A DNA stretch of 64,000 nt, taken from NCBI RefSeq assembly GCF_009765365.1, contig NZ_VTOM01000009.1, positions 1 to 64,000 on the forward strand, in the 5' to 3' direction. Position 1 is the stretch's first letter; every line of letters starts with the position of its first letter. This document shows, in pieces, positions 44,178 through 52,589 of this stretch. The notes under the pieces are model-generated. The model was not told the origin of the DNA. It did not search any database and worked only from the letters and a program-made list of their open reading frames with translations. The DNA comes from Antarcticirhabdus aurantiaca (GTDB taxonomy: Bacteria; Pseudomonadota; Alphaproteobacteria; Rhizobiales; Rhizobiaceae). The position numbers and the translations under genes were made by a program.

Positions 44178-45143
44178 ATGAAGAACACCCTGATCGGGCT
44201 CGCCGCCGGACTGGTCATGTCCGCCGTTGCCGGCGCGGCCTATGCCTTTCCCGATGGGCCGGTGACGATCGTCGTGCCCTTCCCGCCGGGCGGCGCCACC
44301 GACACGACCGCCCGCCTTATGGAGGCGAAGATGGCTGCGGCCCTCGGCGGCAACCTCGTCATCGAGAACCTGCCGGGCGCGACGGGATCCATCGGCGCCG
44401 GCCGCGTCGCGGCCGCCGAGGCGGACGGGCAGACCCTGATGGTCGCCTCGCTCGGCACCTTCGCGACCAATCCGTACCTCCAGAAGAACCTCGCCTACGA
44501 TCCGGTCAAGGACTTCGACCTCCTGACCGTCGCGGTGCGCACGCCCAACGTCCTCGTCGCCAACCCGCAGTTCGAGGCGGCCGACGTCGCCGCGCTGGTC
44601 GAGGCCATGAAGGCCGAGCCGGCCACCGTGACCTTCGCCAATTCGGGGACGGGGTCCTCGGACCACCTGACGGCAGCCCTGTTCTGGCAGGCGACGGGTA
44701 CGGAGGGCGTCCACGTGCCCTACAAGGGCGGCTCGGCCGCCCAGACCGATCTTCTCGGCGGCCACGTCGACGTGTCCTTCCAGAACCTCGGCGCGATCCT
44801 GACCTATGTCCAGGGCGGGCAGATGAAGGCCCTCGCCCAGACCGGCGAGACGCGCCATTCCATGCTGCCGGACGTGCCGACGCTGAAAGAGCTCGGCTAC
44901 GCCGACGTCGTCGTCAATTCCTGGCAGGGCGTCGCGGCCCCGAAGGGCCTGCCGGCCGAGACCAAGACGAAGCTGAACGAGGCGCTCCAGGTCTCGCTCA
45001 AGGACCCCGGCATCGTGGAGGAATTCGGCAAGCTCGGCTTCGAGGTCGTTGCCAACTCCAACGAGGAGTTCGCGAGCTTCCTGACGCAGGAGATGGCCCG
45101 CTGGAAGGGCGTCATCGAGAAGGCCGGCATCCAGCCGGAATAG
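44178..45143 (+). CDS. TTT-family periplasmic solute receptor (TctC/Bug-like), orphan
   Basis: A 321-residue periplasmic receptor with a signal peptide at residues 1-22 (SAVAGAAYA/FP). VTIVVPFPPGGATDTTAR, VIENLPGATGSIGAGRVAAAEADGQTL, HVPYKGGSAAQTDLLGGHVDVSF and VPTLKELGY are the standard Bug/TctC motifs that bind carboxylates. The usual TctA/TctB membrane genes are missing here, so it either uses permeases encoded elsewhere or acts as a sensor. D-glucarate or a related aldarate is the likely ligand by position. ATG 44178 follows GGGAGGAAA. Confidence 0.88.
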   Translation: MKNTLIGLAAGLVMSAVAGAAYAFPDGPVTIVVPFPPGGATDTTARLMEAKMAAALGGNLVIENLPGATGSIGAGRVAAAEADGQTLMVASLGTFATNPYLQKNLAYDPVKDFDLLTVAVRTPNVLVANPQFEAADVAALVEAMKAEPATVTFANSGTGSSDHLTAALFWQATGTEGVHVPYKGGSAAQTDLLGGHVDVSFQNLGAILTYVQGGQMKALAQTGETRHSMLPDVPTLKELGYADVVVNSWQGVAAPKGLPAETKTKLNEALQVSLKDPGIVEEFGKLGFEVVANSNEEFASFLTQEMARWKGVIEKAGIQPE

Positions 45144-45189
45144 TTGGACGAGCGAAGAGCGGCCGCGCGTCGTCGCGGCTGCTCTCGCC

Positions 45190-45798
45190 TCAGGAACGGA
45201 TCGACGATGGCTCCGCCAGGAGGCCGGTCGCCATCGCGCGGAAGGCCTCGACGGCCTTGGGCAGGACGGCGCGCGGCTCGTCGCTGGCAGCGATCCAGAG
45301 GGCGGCGTTCAAGGCCGCGCCGCTCAGAAGGCGGGCCGCGGCCTCGACGTCGACGGGCTTCATGACGCCCTCGGCCACGAGGTCGGCGACCGCCTGCTTC
45401 GTCAGTTCGAGGCAGGCGTTCTGGCTCGGCCACGTCGAGGGGTCTCCGAGAAAGGCCGGACCGTCGAGAAGCACGATCCGCCGGACCTGCGGATCGAGCG
45501 CCATCTCGATATAGGCGGCCCCTTCCGCCAGCAGAGCTTCCCACTGGCTCGGCGCCGCCTCGGCGGCCTGCCGAGCTTGGGCCGCCATCTCGCCGTCGAG
45601 TTCGGCGACGACCGCGGCCAGCAAGCCCTTCTTGTCGCCGAAGTTGTGGTAGAGCGCCCCGCGCGTCAGGCCGACATCGGCGGTGAGCTCGTCCATGGAT
45701 GCGGCGGCGAACCCCTTCTCCGCAAAGGCGCGCCGCGCCGCCTGGACAAGTTTGGCGCGGTTCTCTTCCATGGTTTCGAGGCGGCGATTGGCACGCAT
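45190..45798 (-). CDS. TetR-family regulator divergent from ridA-like gene
   Basis: A 202-residue TetR protein. RAKLVQAARRAFAEKGFAAASMDELTADVGLTRGALYHNFGDKKGLLAAVV is the complete DNA-binding domain, closely like the AcrR/TetR groups. The C-terminal domain (EALLAEGAAYIEMALDPQVRRIVLLDGPAFLG onward) is typical of the TetR_C_11-like class. ATG 45798 has GGAAGAA upstream. It is divergent from the RidA-like gene, and the 167-bp region between them contains a perfect palindrome over a promoter-like sequence, so it probably represses both genes. Confidence 0.9.
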   Translation of the reverse strand: MRANRRLETMEENRAKLVQAARRAFAEKGFAAASMDELTADVGLTRGALYHNFGDKKGLLAAVVAELDGEMAAQARQAAEAAPSQWEALLAEGAAYIEMALDPQVRRIVLLDGPAFLGDPSTWPSQNACLELTKQAVADLVAEGVMKPVDVEAAARLLSGAALNAALWIAASDEPRAVLPKAVEAFRAMATGLLAEPSSIRS

Positions 45799-45834
45799 GA
45801 GGGTTCTTCCAGCGAACGGCGGCGCGCACGTCGA

Positions 45835-45883
45835 TTGACATACGCTCCGTATCTGAGATACTTCGGATACGTGCCGTATATCA
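45835..45883. promoter_or_regulatory. Promoter with overlapping TetR palindrome (ridA-like/tetR)
   Basis: TTGACA at 45835-45840 and GATACT at 45857-45862 (16-bp spacing) resemble a sigma-70 promoter reading toward the RidA-like gene. GTATCT-G-AGATAC (45849-45861) is a perfect palindrome lying on the spacer and -10, where a repressor would block. A further TATATCAA near 45877-45884 may serve the opposite strand. This is the most A/T-rich stretch nearby. Confidence 0.6.
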
Positions 45884-45965
45884 AACCACGCGGCGTCCGC
45901 AAAGCTCCGGCTGCTGCCGCGCGGCAGGCTTCGCGCGATCAGCGCCGCCCAGGAAGGATCCGATC

Positions 45966-46364
45966 ATGACGAAACGCGACCCCGTCTTTCCCGCAAACCG
46001 TCACGCCCTCTACGAGAAGCACGGCTACTCGCCCGCCATCCGCTCCGGCGACCTCCTGTTCGTGTCCGGCCAGGTTGGGAGCCGGCTCGACGGCTCGCCC
46101 GAGCCGGACTTTCCGGGCCAGGTGCGGCAGGCCTTCGCGAATCTCGAGGCGATCCTAAACGCAGCCGGCTGTACCTTCGAGGACGTCGTGGACGTCACGA
46201 CCTTCCATACCGACCCGGAGAACCAGTTTCCGGCCGTCATGGAGGCGAAGGGCGATGCCTTTCCGCAGGCGCCCTACCCGACCTGGACGGCTCTGGGCGT
46301 CAACTGGCTGGCCGGCTTCGACTTCGAGATCAAGGTGATCGCCCGCATCCCGGCCGCGGCCTGA
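45966..46364 (+). CDS. RidA/YjgF-family protein, YjgH-like subgroup
   Basis: A 132-residue Rid-superfamily protein: YSPAIRSGDLLFVSGQVG, AFANLEAILNAAGCTFEDVVDVTTFHTD and TALGVNWLAGFDFEIKVIARIPAAA. Classic RidA enzymes, which hydrolyse reactive 2-aminoacrylate imines, carry an Arg in a (R)ACVEV-type strand; here the strand reads FEIKVIARIP and lacks it. The W..LGV pattern places it with YjgH-like members that do not act on aminoacrylate. It presumably serves another small electrophile or imine. It is controlled by the divergent TetR. Confidence 0.85.
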   Translation: MTKRDPVFPANRHALYEKHGYSPAIRSGDLLFVSGQVGSRLDGSPEPDFPGQVRQAFANLEAILNAAGCTFEDVVDVTTFHTDPENQFPAVMEAKGDAFPQAPYPTWTALGVNWLAGFDFEIKVIARIPAAA

Positions 46365-46372
46365 CGGCCGGC

Positions 46373-46401
46373 CCGCAGCGGCACCATCGACGCCGCTGCG
46401 G
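46373..46401 (+). terminator. Hairpin terminator after the RidA-like gene
   Basis: CCGCAGCGGC (46373-46382) pairs perfectly with GCCGCTGCGG (46392-46401) around a 9-base loop, starting 9 bp after the stop codon. No T-run follows. Confidence 0.6.
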
Positions 46402-46481
46402 CAAGGCGGATCAGGGGGCAGCCGGCAGCTCGCCGGGCCGTCCTCCGCCTCCTGGAGGCAGAGGCGTGGTCCGGTCGGACC

Positions 46482-46664
46482 TTAGTTGTTGGGGCCGTCG
46501 ATCCGGCTCGGCTGGATGGGATCGGAGGTCGGGAAGCTGTCCTCGAGCGACTTCTCCAGCTTCTCGTCGTCGGTCAGCGGCCGTTCCTGATGGCCGGGGG
46601 TGCCGTGATCCTCGCCGATCTTCTGCATCGCCGGCGCCTTGGTGTCATGCTCGGACTTGGACAT
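46482..46664 (-). CDS. Small acidic protein with SFPxSDP motif
   Basis: A 60-residue hydrophilic protein starting MSKSEHDTKAPAM, with a good GGAGAT ribosome-binding site 7 bp upstream. LTDDEKLEKSLEDSFPTSDPIQPSR is a short-motif signature seen in many small uncharacterised alphaproteobacterial proteins (the DSFPASDP-type). No signal peptide and no Cys are present, and it is probably disordered. The function is unknown, though stress-related expression has been suggested for such proteins in general. It lies between the RidA-like gene and the permease. Confidence 0.55.
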   Translation of the reverse strand: MSKSEHDTKAPAMQKIGEDHGTPGHQERPLTDDEKLEKSLEDSFPTSDPIQPSRIDGPNN

Positions 46665-46722
46665 GGAATCTCCTTTGCCAAGCGATGAGAAGCCCGCGTC
46701 GCTCGTGATGGTTCCCGTCTGG

Positions 46723-48435
46723 TCAGTCCCGCCAGGGAACGATGCCGGGAAGGCGACGGCCGAGCCGGTCGAACAGGACGGCAAGGAGCGCGACGACGAG
46801 GATCGACAGGACGGACAGCGCCGACGCCTCGCCGGAATTGCCTTCGTACTGGAAGGCGAAGACCATCACGCCCACCGTCTCGGTGCCCGCCGACCAGAGA
46901 AGCGACGAGACCGTCAGCTCGTTGAAGGCGGTCAGCGCCGCGAGAACCATGCCCGCCCCCGCGGCCGGTGCGGCGAGCGGCGCGGCAATCCCCCGCAGGC
47001 GCCGCCCCAGACGGACGCCGCAGACGCGGCCCGCATCGTCGAGCGCCGGATCGAGCCGGCCGAGCGCCGCCGAAACGGGGCCGAGCACCAGCGGCAGGAA
47101 CCGCGCGACATAGGCGAGGAGCAGGATCGCCGGCGTCGCGTAGATCGAGACGCCGACGATCGGCAAGGGCGGCAGGAAGACGAGGATGAAGGCGAGCGCC
47201 ACCACCGTGCCGGGAACGGCGAACGGAATCTCGGCCCCAAGCGTCGTCAGCTTGGCGGCGGGATTTCGGCGCAGTCTGGCGAGGTAAGCGAGCGGCACCG
47301 CGACGAGGCCGGCGATCACCGCCATGGACAGCGAGAGCGCGGCCGAGTTCAGGATGGCACGGCGCACGGCGGCGCTGGAGAGGACCGTCTCGTAGTTCGC
47401 CGCGGTCGCGCTGGTCCGGCTCAGCGCGACGCCGAGGGCCGGCGCCAGGGAGCTGAGCACGAGGGCGAGCATCGGCAGGATCGCCACCACCGTCACGGCC
47501 GCCCACACCACGCCGAGGGCAAGCGGGCGCGTCGCGCTCGGCAGCACCGGCGCGGGGGCGCCCGGTCGCGCCTCCACCGGCACCGACATGCGCCGAAGCA
47601 GAAGCGCCCGCGCCCCGAGGGCGCCGAGGACGAGAACGGCGAGGATCAGCGCGATCACCGCGACCTGCGGCAGGACCGCGGGCCCGAAGCCGTTCAGCCG
47701 CTGGTAGGCGAGCGTCGTGAGAACGGGAAAGCGCCCGGGGATGCCGAGAAGCGCGGGAATGCCGAAGTTTCCGATCGAGGCGGCGAAGGCGAGAACGGCG
47801 CCGCCGAGAATGCCGGGCGCGAGCAGCGGCAGAACGATGCGGCCGAGGATCCGTCCGCGCCTGGCGCCGCAGATGCGGGCGGCCTCGACGAGGTCGGCGG
47901 GCAGGCCCTTCATGGCGGCGCGCGTCGCCAGGAACACCAGCGGCATAGCCTCGACGCCCATCAGCGCCGCGATGCCCCAGCCCGAATAGAGCGGGCTGCC
48001 GCCCGATCCCGGCCAAGCCAGAGCGGACAGCTCGATCCAGGCAAGCGCCATGATCTGCGAAGGGACGAGGAGCGGCGAGAGCAGGAGAAAGGTTGCGGCA
48101 ATGCGCCCGCGCGAGCGGCCGTATCCGAGCGCGAGCGCGAGAATTGCGCCGGAAAGCGTCGCGATGATCGTCGCGCCGGCCGAGACGGCGAGGCTGTTCA
48201 CGAGCGCGCGCTGCACGGCCGTGGATGCGAGCGCCTGCGACAGCGTGCCGAGGCTCGCGCCGTCCTCGCCCGGCGAGAAGGCGAGCGCGATCAGCCGGGC
48301 GAGCGGATAAAGGCACGCGGCGCAGACGAGAAGCAGGAGGCCGCCCGCGAGGACGGCCTCCGATCGAAGCGCGGGTCTGCGCAGCCGCAAGCCGCCGGGC
48401 CGGCGGCCGGCCGCGGCGTCGGCGACGTCAGCCAC
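46723..48435 (-). CDS. Ferric-iron-type ABC importer, fused double permease (FbpB-like)
   Basis: A 570-residue permease with about twelve membrane segments in two homologous halves, the FbpB/AfuB arrangement. Each half carries an EAA-type loop, VEAARICGARRGRILGRIVLPLLAP near 205 and DDAGRVCGVRLGRRLRGIAAPLAAP near 460. GTG 48435 overlaps the binding-protein gene by 8 bp; the longer frame has an Arg/Pro-rich leader that is not membrane-like. It forms the channel of the adjacent importer. Confidence 0.88.
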   Translation of the reverse strand: MADVADAAAGRRPGGLRLRRPALRSEAVLAGGLLLLVCAACLYPLARLIALAFSPGEDGASLGTLSQALASTAVQRALVNSLAVSAGATIIATLSGAILALALGYGRSRGRIAATFLLLSPLLVPSQIMALAWIELSALAWPGSGGSPLYSGWGIAALMGVEAMPLVFLATRAAMKGLPADLVEAARICGARRGRILGRIVLPLLAPGILGGAVLAFAASIGNFGIPALLGIPGRFPVLTTLAYQRLNGFGPAVLPQVAVIALILAVLVLGALGARALLLRRMSVPVEARPGAPAPVLPSATRPLALGVVWAAVTVVAILPMLALVLSSLAPALGVALSRTSATAANYETVLSSAAVRRAILNSAALSLSMAVIAGLVAVPLAYLARLRRNPAAKLTTLGAEIPFAVPGTVVALAFILVFLPPLPIVGVSIYATPAILLLAYVARFLPLVLGPVSAALGRLDPALDDAGRVCGVRLGRRLRGIAAPLAAPAAGAGMVLAALTAFNELTVSSLLWSAGTETVGVMVFAFQYEGNSGEASALSVLSILVVALLAVLFDRLGRRLPGIVPWRD

Positions 48436-49426
48436 CGAACAGGTCGGAGAAGCGCATCTTGAGGTCGCTCTCGTCCGCCAGGAGCCTGGCGGCATCGGTC
48501 GGAAGAACCTTGAGCGTCGCCTGGTCGGGATAGCCGGTCGGCGGGGCCATGCCGGCAATGACCGGGAAGTAGCCCTGCGCCACCGACTGCTCCTGCGCGG
48601 CGCGGCCGAGCTGCCAATCGACGAAGGCCTTCGCGGCCTCCGGATTGTCGGTGCCGGCGAGGATCGCGACGGGCTGGGTGATCGTCGAAACGCCCTCGGC
48701 GGGGAAGACGAAGTCGACCGGCGAGCCCTTCGCCTTGGCGTTCATCGCCATGTACTCGACGATGATGCCGTAGGCCTTCTCGCCGCGCGCCACGGCCTCG
48801 ATCACCGTGCCGTTGCCCTGGCCCGCGACCGCGCCGGCATCGGCAAGCGCCTGGTAGTAGTCCCAGCCGAAGTCCGGCTGCTGCGTCACCGTTCCGACAT
48901 GGATCACCGCCGCGCCGGAATAGAGCGGGCTCGGCATGATGAGCTGCGAGGCGACGGTCTCGTCCTTGAGGTCCGCCCAGGAGGTCGGCGGCGTCTGGAC
49001 CTTCTGCGTGTTGTAGACGATGCCCGTGGTGATGAGCTTTGTGCCGAAATAGGTCTTGTCTGGGTCGACCAGCGTCGCCGGAATGTCGGCGACGGGTGCC
49101 TCGGCATAGGGCATCAGGCGCTTGTCGTTCTTCAGCTGCGTCATCGCGATCGTGTCGGCGATCAGCAGCACGTCCGCAGGCGAATTGCCGGCCGCGAACT
49201 CGGCCTGGAGCTTGGCCATCAGCTCCGTGGTGCCGGCGCGGAAGATCTCGACGGACACGCCCGGATGATCCTTGCGGAACGCGTCCACCACCGCGGTCAT
49301 CTGGTCGTTGGGCTGCGAGGTGTAGACGGTGATCGTGCCGGTCGCCGCATCCTGCGCCGCGGCGGGAGCAGCGAGCATGACGGCGGCGGCGAGCGCGACG
49401 ATGGACGAGCGGAGACGGAAATACAT
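48428..49426 (-). CDS. Ferric-iron-type ABC substrate-binding protein (FbpA-like)
   Basis: A 332-residue periplasmic protein with signal peptide at residues 1-24. TITVYTSQPNDQMTAVVDAFRKDHPGVSVEIFRAGTTELMAKL is the FbpA/FutA-family opening, and GIVYNTQKVQTPPTSWADL and VEYMAMNAKAKGSPVDFVFP are typical. The Tyr-Tyr iron-binding pair of FbpA is not clear at its usual C-terminal position, so the ligand could be another small anion or metal complex. It lies between permease and ATPase genes. Confidence 0.82.
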   Translation of the reverse strand: MYFRLRSSIVALAAAVMLAAPAAAQDAATGTITVYTSQPNDQMTAVVDAFRKDHPGVSVEIFRAGTTELMAKLQAEFAAGNSPADVLLIADTIAMTQLKNDKRLMPYAEAPVADIPATLVDPDKTYFGTKLITTGIVYNTQKVQTPPTSWADLKDETVASQLIMPSPLYSGAAVIHVGTVTQQPDFGWDYYQALADAGAVAGQGNGTVIEAVARGEKAYGIIVEYMAMNAKAKGSPVDFVFPAEGVSTITQPVAILAGTDNPEAAKAFVDWQLGRAAQEQSVAQGYFPVIAGMAPPTGYPDQATLKVLPTDAARLLADESDLKMRFSDLFGG

Positions 49427-49505
49427 GCGACGGCCTTCCGGAAACGGCGGGATACGCAGCAGCTAACGCGGCCGCATGACAGGCGGATGACTGCCGGCCG
49501 CAGCG

Positions 49506-50588
49506 TCAGGGGTCCCGCGGCAGCAGCCAGCCATCCACGACGCGCAGCCGCACGACCGCGCCGGCGGGCAGCGGGACGGGACTGCGGACCTGCACCGCAA
49601 TTGCCTCGCCTGCGCGTGCGAGATCGACCGTCAGGAGATGATGGCCGCCCTCGAAATGTCCATCCCGCACGGTGCCGCCGAGCAGCGGCTCGCCCGGCGG
49701 GCGGGGACCATCCTCGGCAAGGGCGAGCCCGTCGGGCCGCAGGCAGAGCCAGCCCGGACCGGCCGGCGCCGGACCGGGCAGCGAGAGCACGCCTTCGGCG
49801 AGGCGAACGTCGCGCCGCGCCGGGTCGCTCGCCGAGGCGCCCAGCACCTCCACGGGCAGGAGCCGCCGGTTGCCGACGAAGCGCGCGACGGCCGGCGAGG
49901 CCGGACGGTGCCAGATGTCCTCGGGCGCCCCAACCTGTTGCAGACGCCCGCCATTCAGGACCGCGACGCGGGTCGCGAGCGCCATGGCTTCGGCCTGATC
50001 GTGGGTGACGAAGACGAAGGTGGTGCGGGTCTCGGCGTGGATGCGCCGGAACTCCGCGGCCATGCTCGCGCGCAGATTCGCGTCGAGGTTGGCGAGCGGC
50101 TCGTCGAGGAGGATGAGCCGCGGCCGCATGGCGAGGCTGCGTGCCAGCGCCACGCGCTGACGCTGGCCCCCGGAAAGTTGGTGCGGCCGCGCGCCCGCCT
50201 TGGCGGAGAGACCGACGAGATCCAGCGCCTGGGCGACCCGCGCCGCGATCTCCGACCGATCGAGGCCGCGCCCGTGCAGGCCGAAGGACACGTTGCCCTC
50301 CACCGTCATGTGCGGCCAGAGCGCATAGGACTGGAACACCATGCCGAGCCCGCGATCCTCGGGTTCGACGAAGATCCCCTCGCCCGCCACGACCCGCTCG
50401 CCGAGCGCGATCGTGCCGCCGTCCGGGCGCTCCAGCCCGGCGAGGAGGCGCAGGACGGTCGTCTTTCCGCAGCCCGACGGCCCGAGAAGCGCGAGAAAGG
50501 CGCCGTCCTCGACCTCCAGGTCCAGGTCGTCGACGGCGCACGTTCCGCCGTAGCTCTTGCTCACCTGCCGCAGAAGGATACCGACCAT
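49506..50588 (-). CDS. Ferric-iron-type ABC importer ATPase (FbpC-like)
   Basis: A 360-residue ATPase. GPSGCGKTTVLRLLAGLERPDGG is Walker A, FQSYALWPHMTV the Q-loop, LSGGQRQRVALARSLA the signature, LILLDEPLANLDANLR Walker B, and VTHDQAEAM the H-loop. A TOBE-type C-terminal domain follows (residues ~270-355). ATG 50588 begins MVGILLRQVSKSYGG and the frame upstream is not protein-like. It is the first gene of a three-gene importer, with 79 bp to the binding-protein gene. Confidence 0.9.
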   Translation of the reverse strand: MVGILLRQVSKSYGGTCAVDDLDLEVEDGAFLALLGPSGCGKTTVLRLLAGLERPDGGTIALGERVVAGEGIFVEPEDRGLGMVFQSYALWPHMTVEGNVSFGLHGRGLDRSEIAARVAQALDLVGLSAKAGARPHQLSGGQRQRVALARSLAMRPRLILLDEPLANLDANLRASMAAEFRRIHAETRTTFVFVTHDQAEAMALATRVAVLNGGRLQQVGAPEDIWHRPASPAVARFVGNRRLLPVEVLGASASDPARRDVRLAEGVLSLPGPAPAGPGWLCLRPDGLALAEDGPRPPGEPLLGGTVRDGHFEGGHHLLTVDLARAGEAIAVQVRSPVPLPAGAVVRLRVVDGWLLPRDP

Positions 50589-50800
50589 GCACGCCGTCAA
50601 ATTGCCGCCCGAAGTCCGGCCACTTAGCCCCGGCATGCGACGGTGCTGTGACAAGGTAGGCGGGAAGAGCCCGATGGCCGCGTTACGTTCGCCCCATGCC
50701 CCGTCGTCGCACCGACCGCGCGCTTGAGAGTTATGCTCCGCCGCTGGACGGTTTCGGCACGGCCGACGAGCAGGACGTCGTGCGCCGGTTCGAGCCGCGG

Positions 50801-52501
50801 CTAATGCTTCGATGACGCCGCAGCAGCGTCCGTTCGCTCGCTCCATCGCGCAGCGAAGGGCTCGGTGCGCAACCCTTCGCCCGTGACGAACGCCATCGGA
50901 AGGGTCGCGTAGAGCCCGGAGGCGTCGAGGCGTTCGATCCGGCCGAAGAGCTGACGCTCCAGGCACAGGCGCACGAGCCGCAGGCCGAAGCCGGACGTCC
51001 ACGGCAAGGGATCCTCGCCGTCGGGCAGGATCCAATGAAAGTGCATGTGCTCGCCGGCTTTTTCGACGCGAAGGACGACGGGCTGGTCCCTCGCCTGCCC
51101 GTGCAGGCGCTGGTTGACGGCGAGTTCGTGCAGGGCCTGCGCCAGGGGTACCACGGCTTCGGCGCGCATCCGAATCTCCGGGCCTTCGAAGAGCATGGTG
51201 AGACGCTCCTGCTCGGCCGTCCTCGCGACGAGCTCCGACAGCGCCGTCGCCGACCATTCGGCGTGCGACAGGAGATCGTGCGCTCTCGACAGAGCCATGA
51301 TGCGCCCCGAAGTCTTGGACGCCAGGGCGGCGTTGTCGCCGCTGCTCCGAATGGTGTGCTCGACCACGGAGCGAAGCACGGACAGCGTGTTGCGGACGCG
51401 GTGGTTCAGCTCCGCCAGAAGAAGGTCGCGATGACGGTTCCGCTCGTGAAGCGAGGCATCGGCTTCGCGCAGCGCGGATGCGACCGTCACGAGCTCGCTG
51501 ACCGTCTGCGGCGTCCGATCCGCCGGTCTGCCCGTCCCCGTCGAAGCTGCCAGGGCCTGGAGGGCCCTGACATCATGCTCCAGGCGCAGGGAATAAAGCC
51601 GGGCGAGAACCACCGACGTCGCGAGAACGAGGGCGATCACCGCCGCGAGAGACAGAACGAGCGTTCGGAACGGCGCGTTGAGGACCGACCGGGGTACCGC
51701 GACCACGACGCGCCAGGGCGTCACCTCCAGCGTGTCGTAGGCCGTGAAGACCGGCGTCCCGTCCAGGGCTCTGACATCGTCGACGACGCCGGACTGGAAC
51801 TCGGCCGCTCGTTCGGTGAACGAGGGCGGCGCGAGCTCGCCGATGTAGCGCTCCTGATCGCGGCTCCGCGCCACCACGCGGTCGTTTCCGTCGAGAACGG
51901 TCGCGGTCCACGCCGCCGGTAGAGGCGCGTTCGCCAGGATGCCCCGGATCACTTCCGGCGCCATCGCCATGTTCAAAGCGTAGCGAACCTCGCCCTCGAC
52001 CCTGAGGGGCACGTTGACCAGCACGTATCGCCCGCCCGTCAGGGCGCCTGTGTACAGGTCGGACACGGTCGGCTCGCCCGTCGAGAAGACTCGCATGTCC
52101 GCGGCGACGACCGCTGGATCCCGGTTCACGGGCAAGGGCTCGCCGGTGGGAACGAGCGTGTTCATCACCTGGCGATGATCGCGATCCCGCACCGAGATCA
52201 TCGATCCGCGGAGCTTGAGGAGTTCCAGCGCCTGCTCGCGCAGCGCGCCGAAATCCTGGGCGGCGACGTTCGGCGAGGCCGCCAGGGCCTGCAGCGCCGC
52301 CTTCGTCGCCTCGAGCTCGCGGTCCAGCTGGCTGCTCACGGTGGCCGCGAGCGCGACGGCGCCCTCTTCGACCCGTCTGTGCTCGGCGACCGCGTACCAC
52401 CAGCCGAGGCCGAGGCCCAGCAGGAGCTGGGGAACGAGGATCAGCACGGCGAACACCAGAAGGTGCCAGCGGATCGGCAAGGTTCGGATCGACAGCTTCA
52501 T
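50801..52501 (-). CDS. Membrane sensor histidine kinase, HWE/HisKA_2 type
   Basis: A 566-residue kinase. One membrane segment lies at about residues 14-36 and a second near 283-305. The periplasmic region between them (dCache-like: YVLVNVPLRVEGEVRYALN, FTAYDTLEVTPWRVVVAVPRS) suggests small-molecule sensing. The phospho-acceptor H367 is in LLAELNHRVRNTLSVL, the HWE/HisKA_2 pattern. The ATP-binding part is partly degenerate: HELAVNQRLHG keeps the N-box Asn, but the W-x-E core reads FHWILPDGEDP before GFGLRLV. It lies 88 bp from the hybrid kinase, on the same strand. Confidence 0.85.
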   Translation of the reverse strand: MKLSIRTLPIRWHLLVFAVLILVPQLLLGLGLGWWYAVAEHRRVEEGAVALAATVSSQLDRELEATKAALQALAASPNVAAQDFGALREQALELLKLRGSMISVRDRDHRQVMNTLVPTGEPLPVNRDPAVVAADMRVFSTGEPTVSDLYTGALTGGRYVLVNVPLRVEGEVRYALNMAMAPEVIRGILANAPLPAAWTATVLDGNDRVVARSRDQERYIGELAPPSFTERAAEFQSGVVDDVRALDGTPVFTAYDTLEVTPWRVVVAVPRSVLNAPFRTLVLSLAAVIALVLATSVVLARLYSLRLEHDVRALQALAASTGTGRPADRTPQTVSELVTVASALREADASLHERNRHRDLLLAELNHRVRNTLSVLRSVVEHTIRSSGDNAALASKTSGRIMALSRAHDLLSHAEWSATALSELVARTAEQERLTMLFEGPEIRMRAEAVVPLAQALHELAVNQRLHGQARDQPVVLRVEKAGEHMHFHWILPDGEDPLPWTSGFGLRLVRLCLERQLFGRIERLDASGLYATLPMAFVTGEGLRTEPFAARWSERTDAAAASSKH

Positions 52502-52589
52502 CGCCGCTCGACATCTGCCATCGAGCCGGCCGGGGGCTTCGTGCCCCTCCAGCCTCGCCGAACCGTCGGCACCCTGCGCGAGGCCGACC

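Noticed and set aside
48428-49426. 2-aminoethylphosphonate-binding protein linked to the phn remnants
   Set aside because: The sequence opens like FbpA-type binding proteins and lies far from the phn genes; no support for phosphonate binding.
50696-50815. Small 39-residue plus-strand ORF (MPRRRTDRALESYAPPLDG)
   Set aside because: No convincing ribosome-binding site, it overlaps the end of the HWE kinase gene and has no recognisable family; possible relic but not supportable. The surrounding 212-bp gap shows nothing else.
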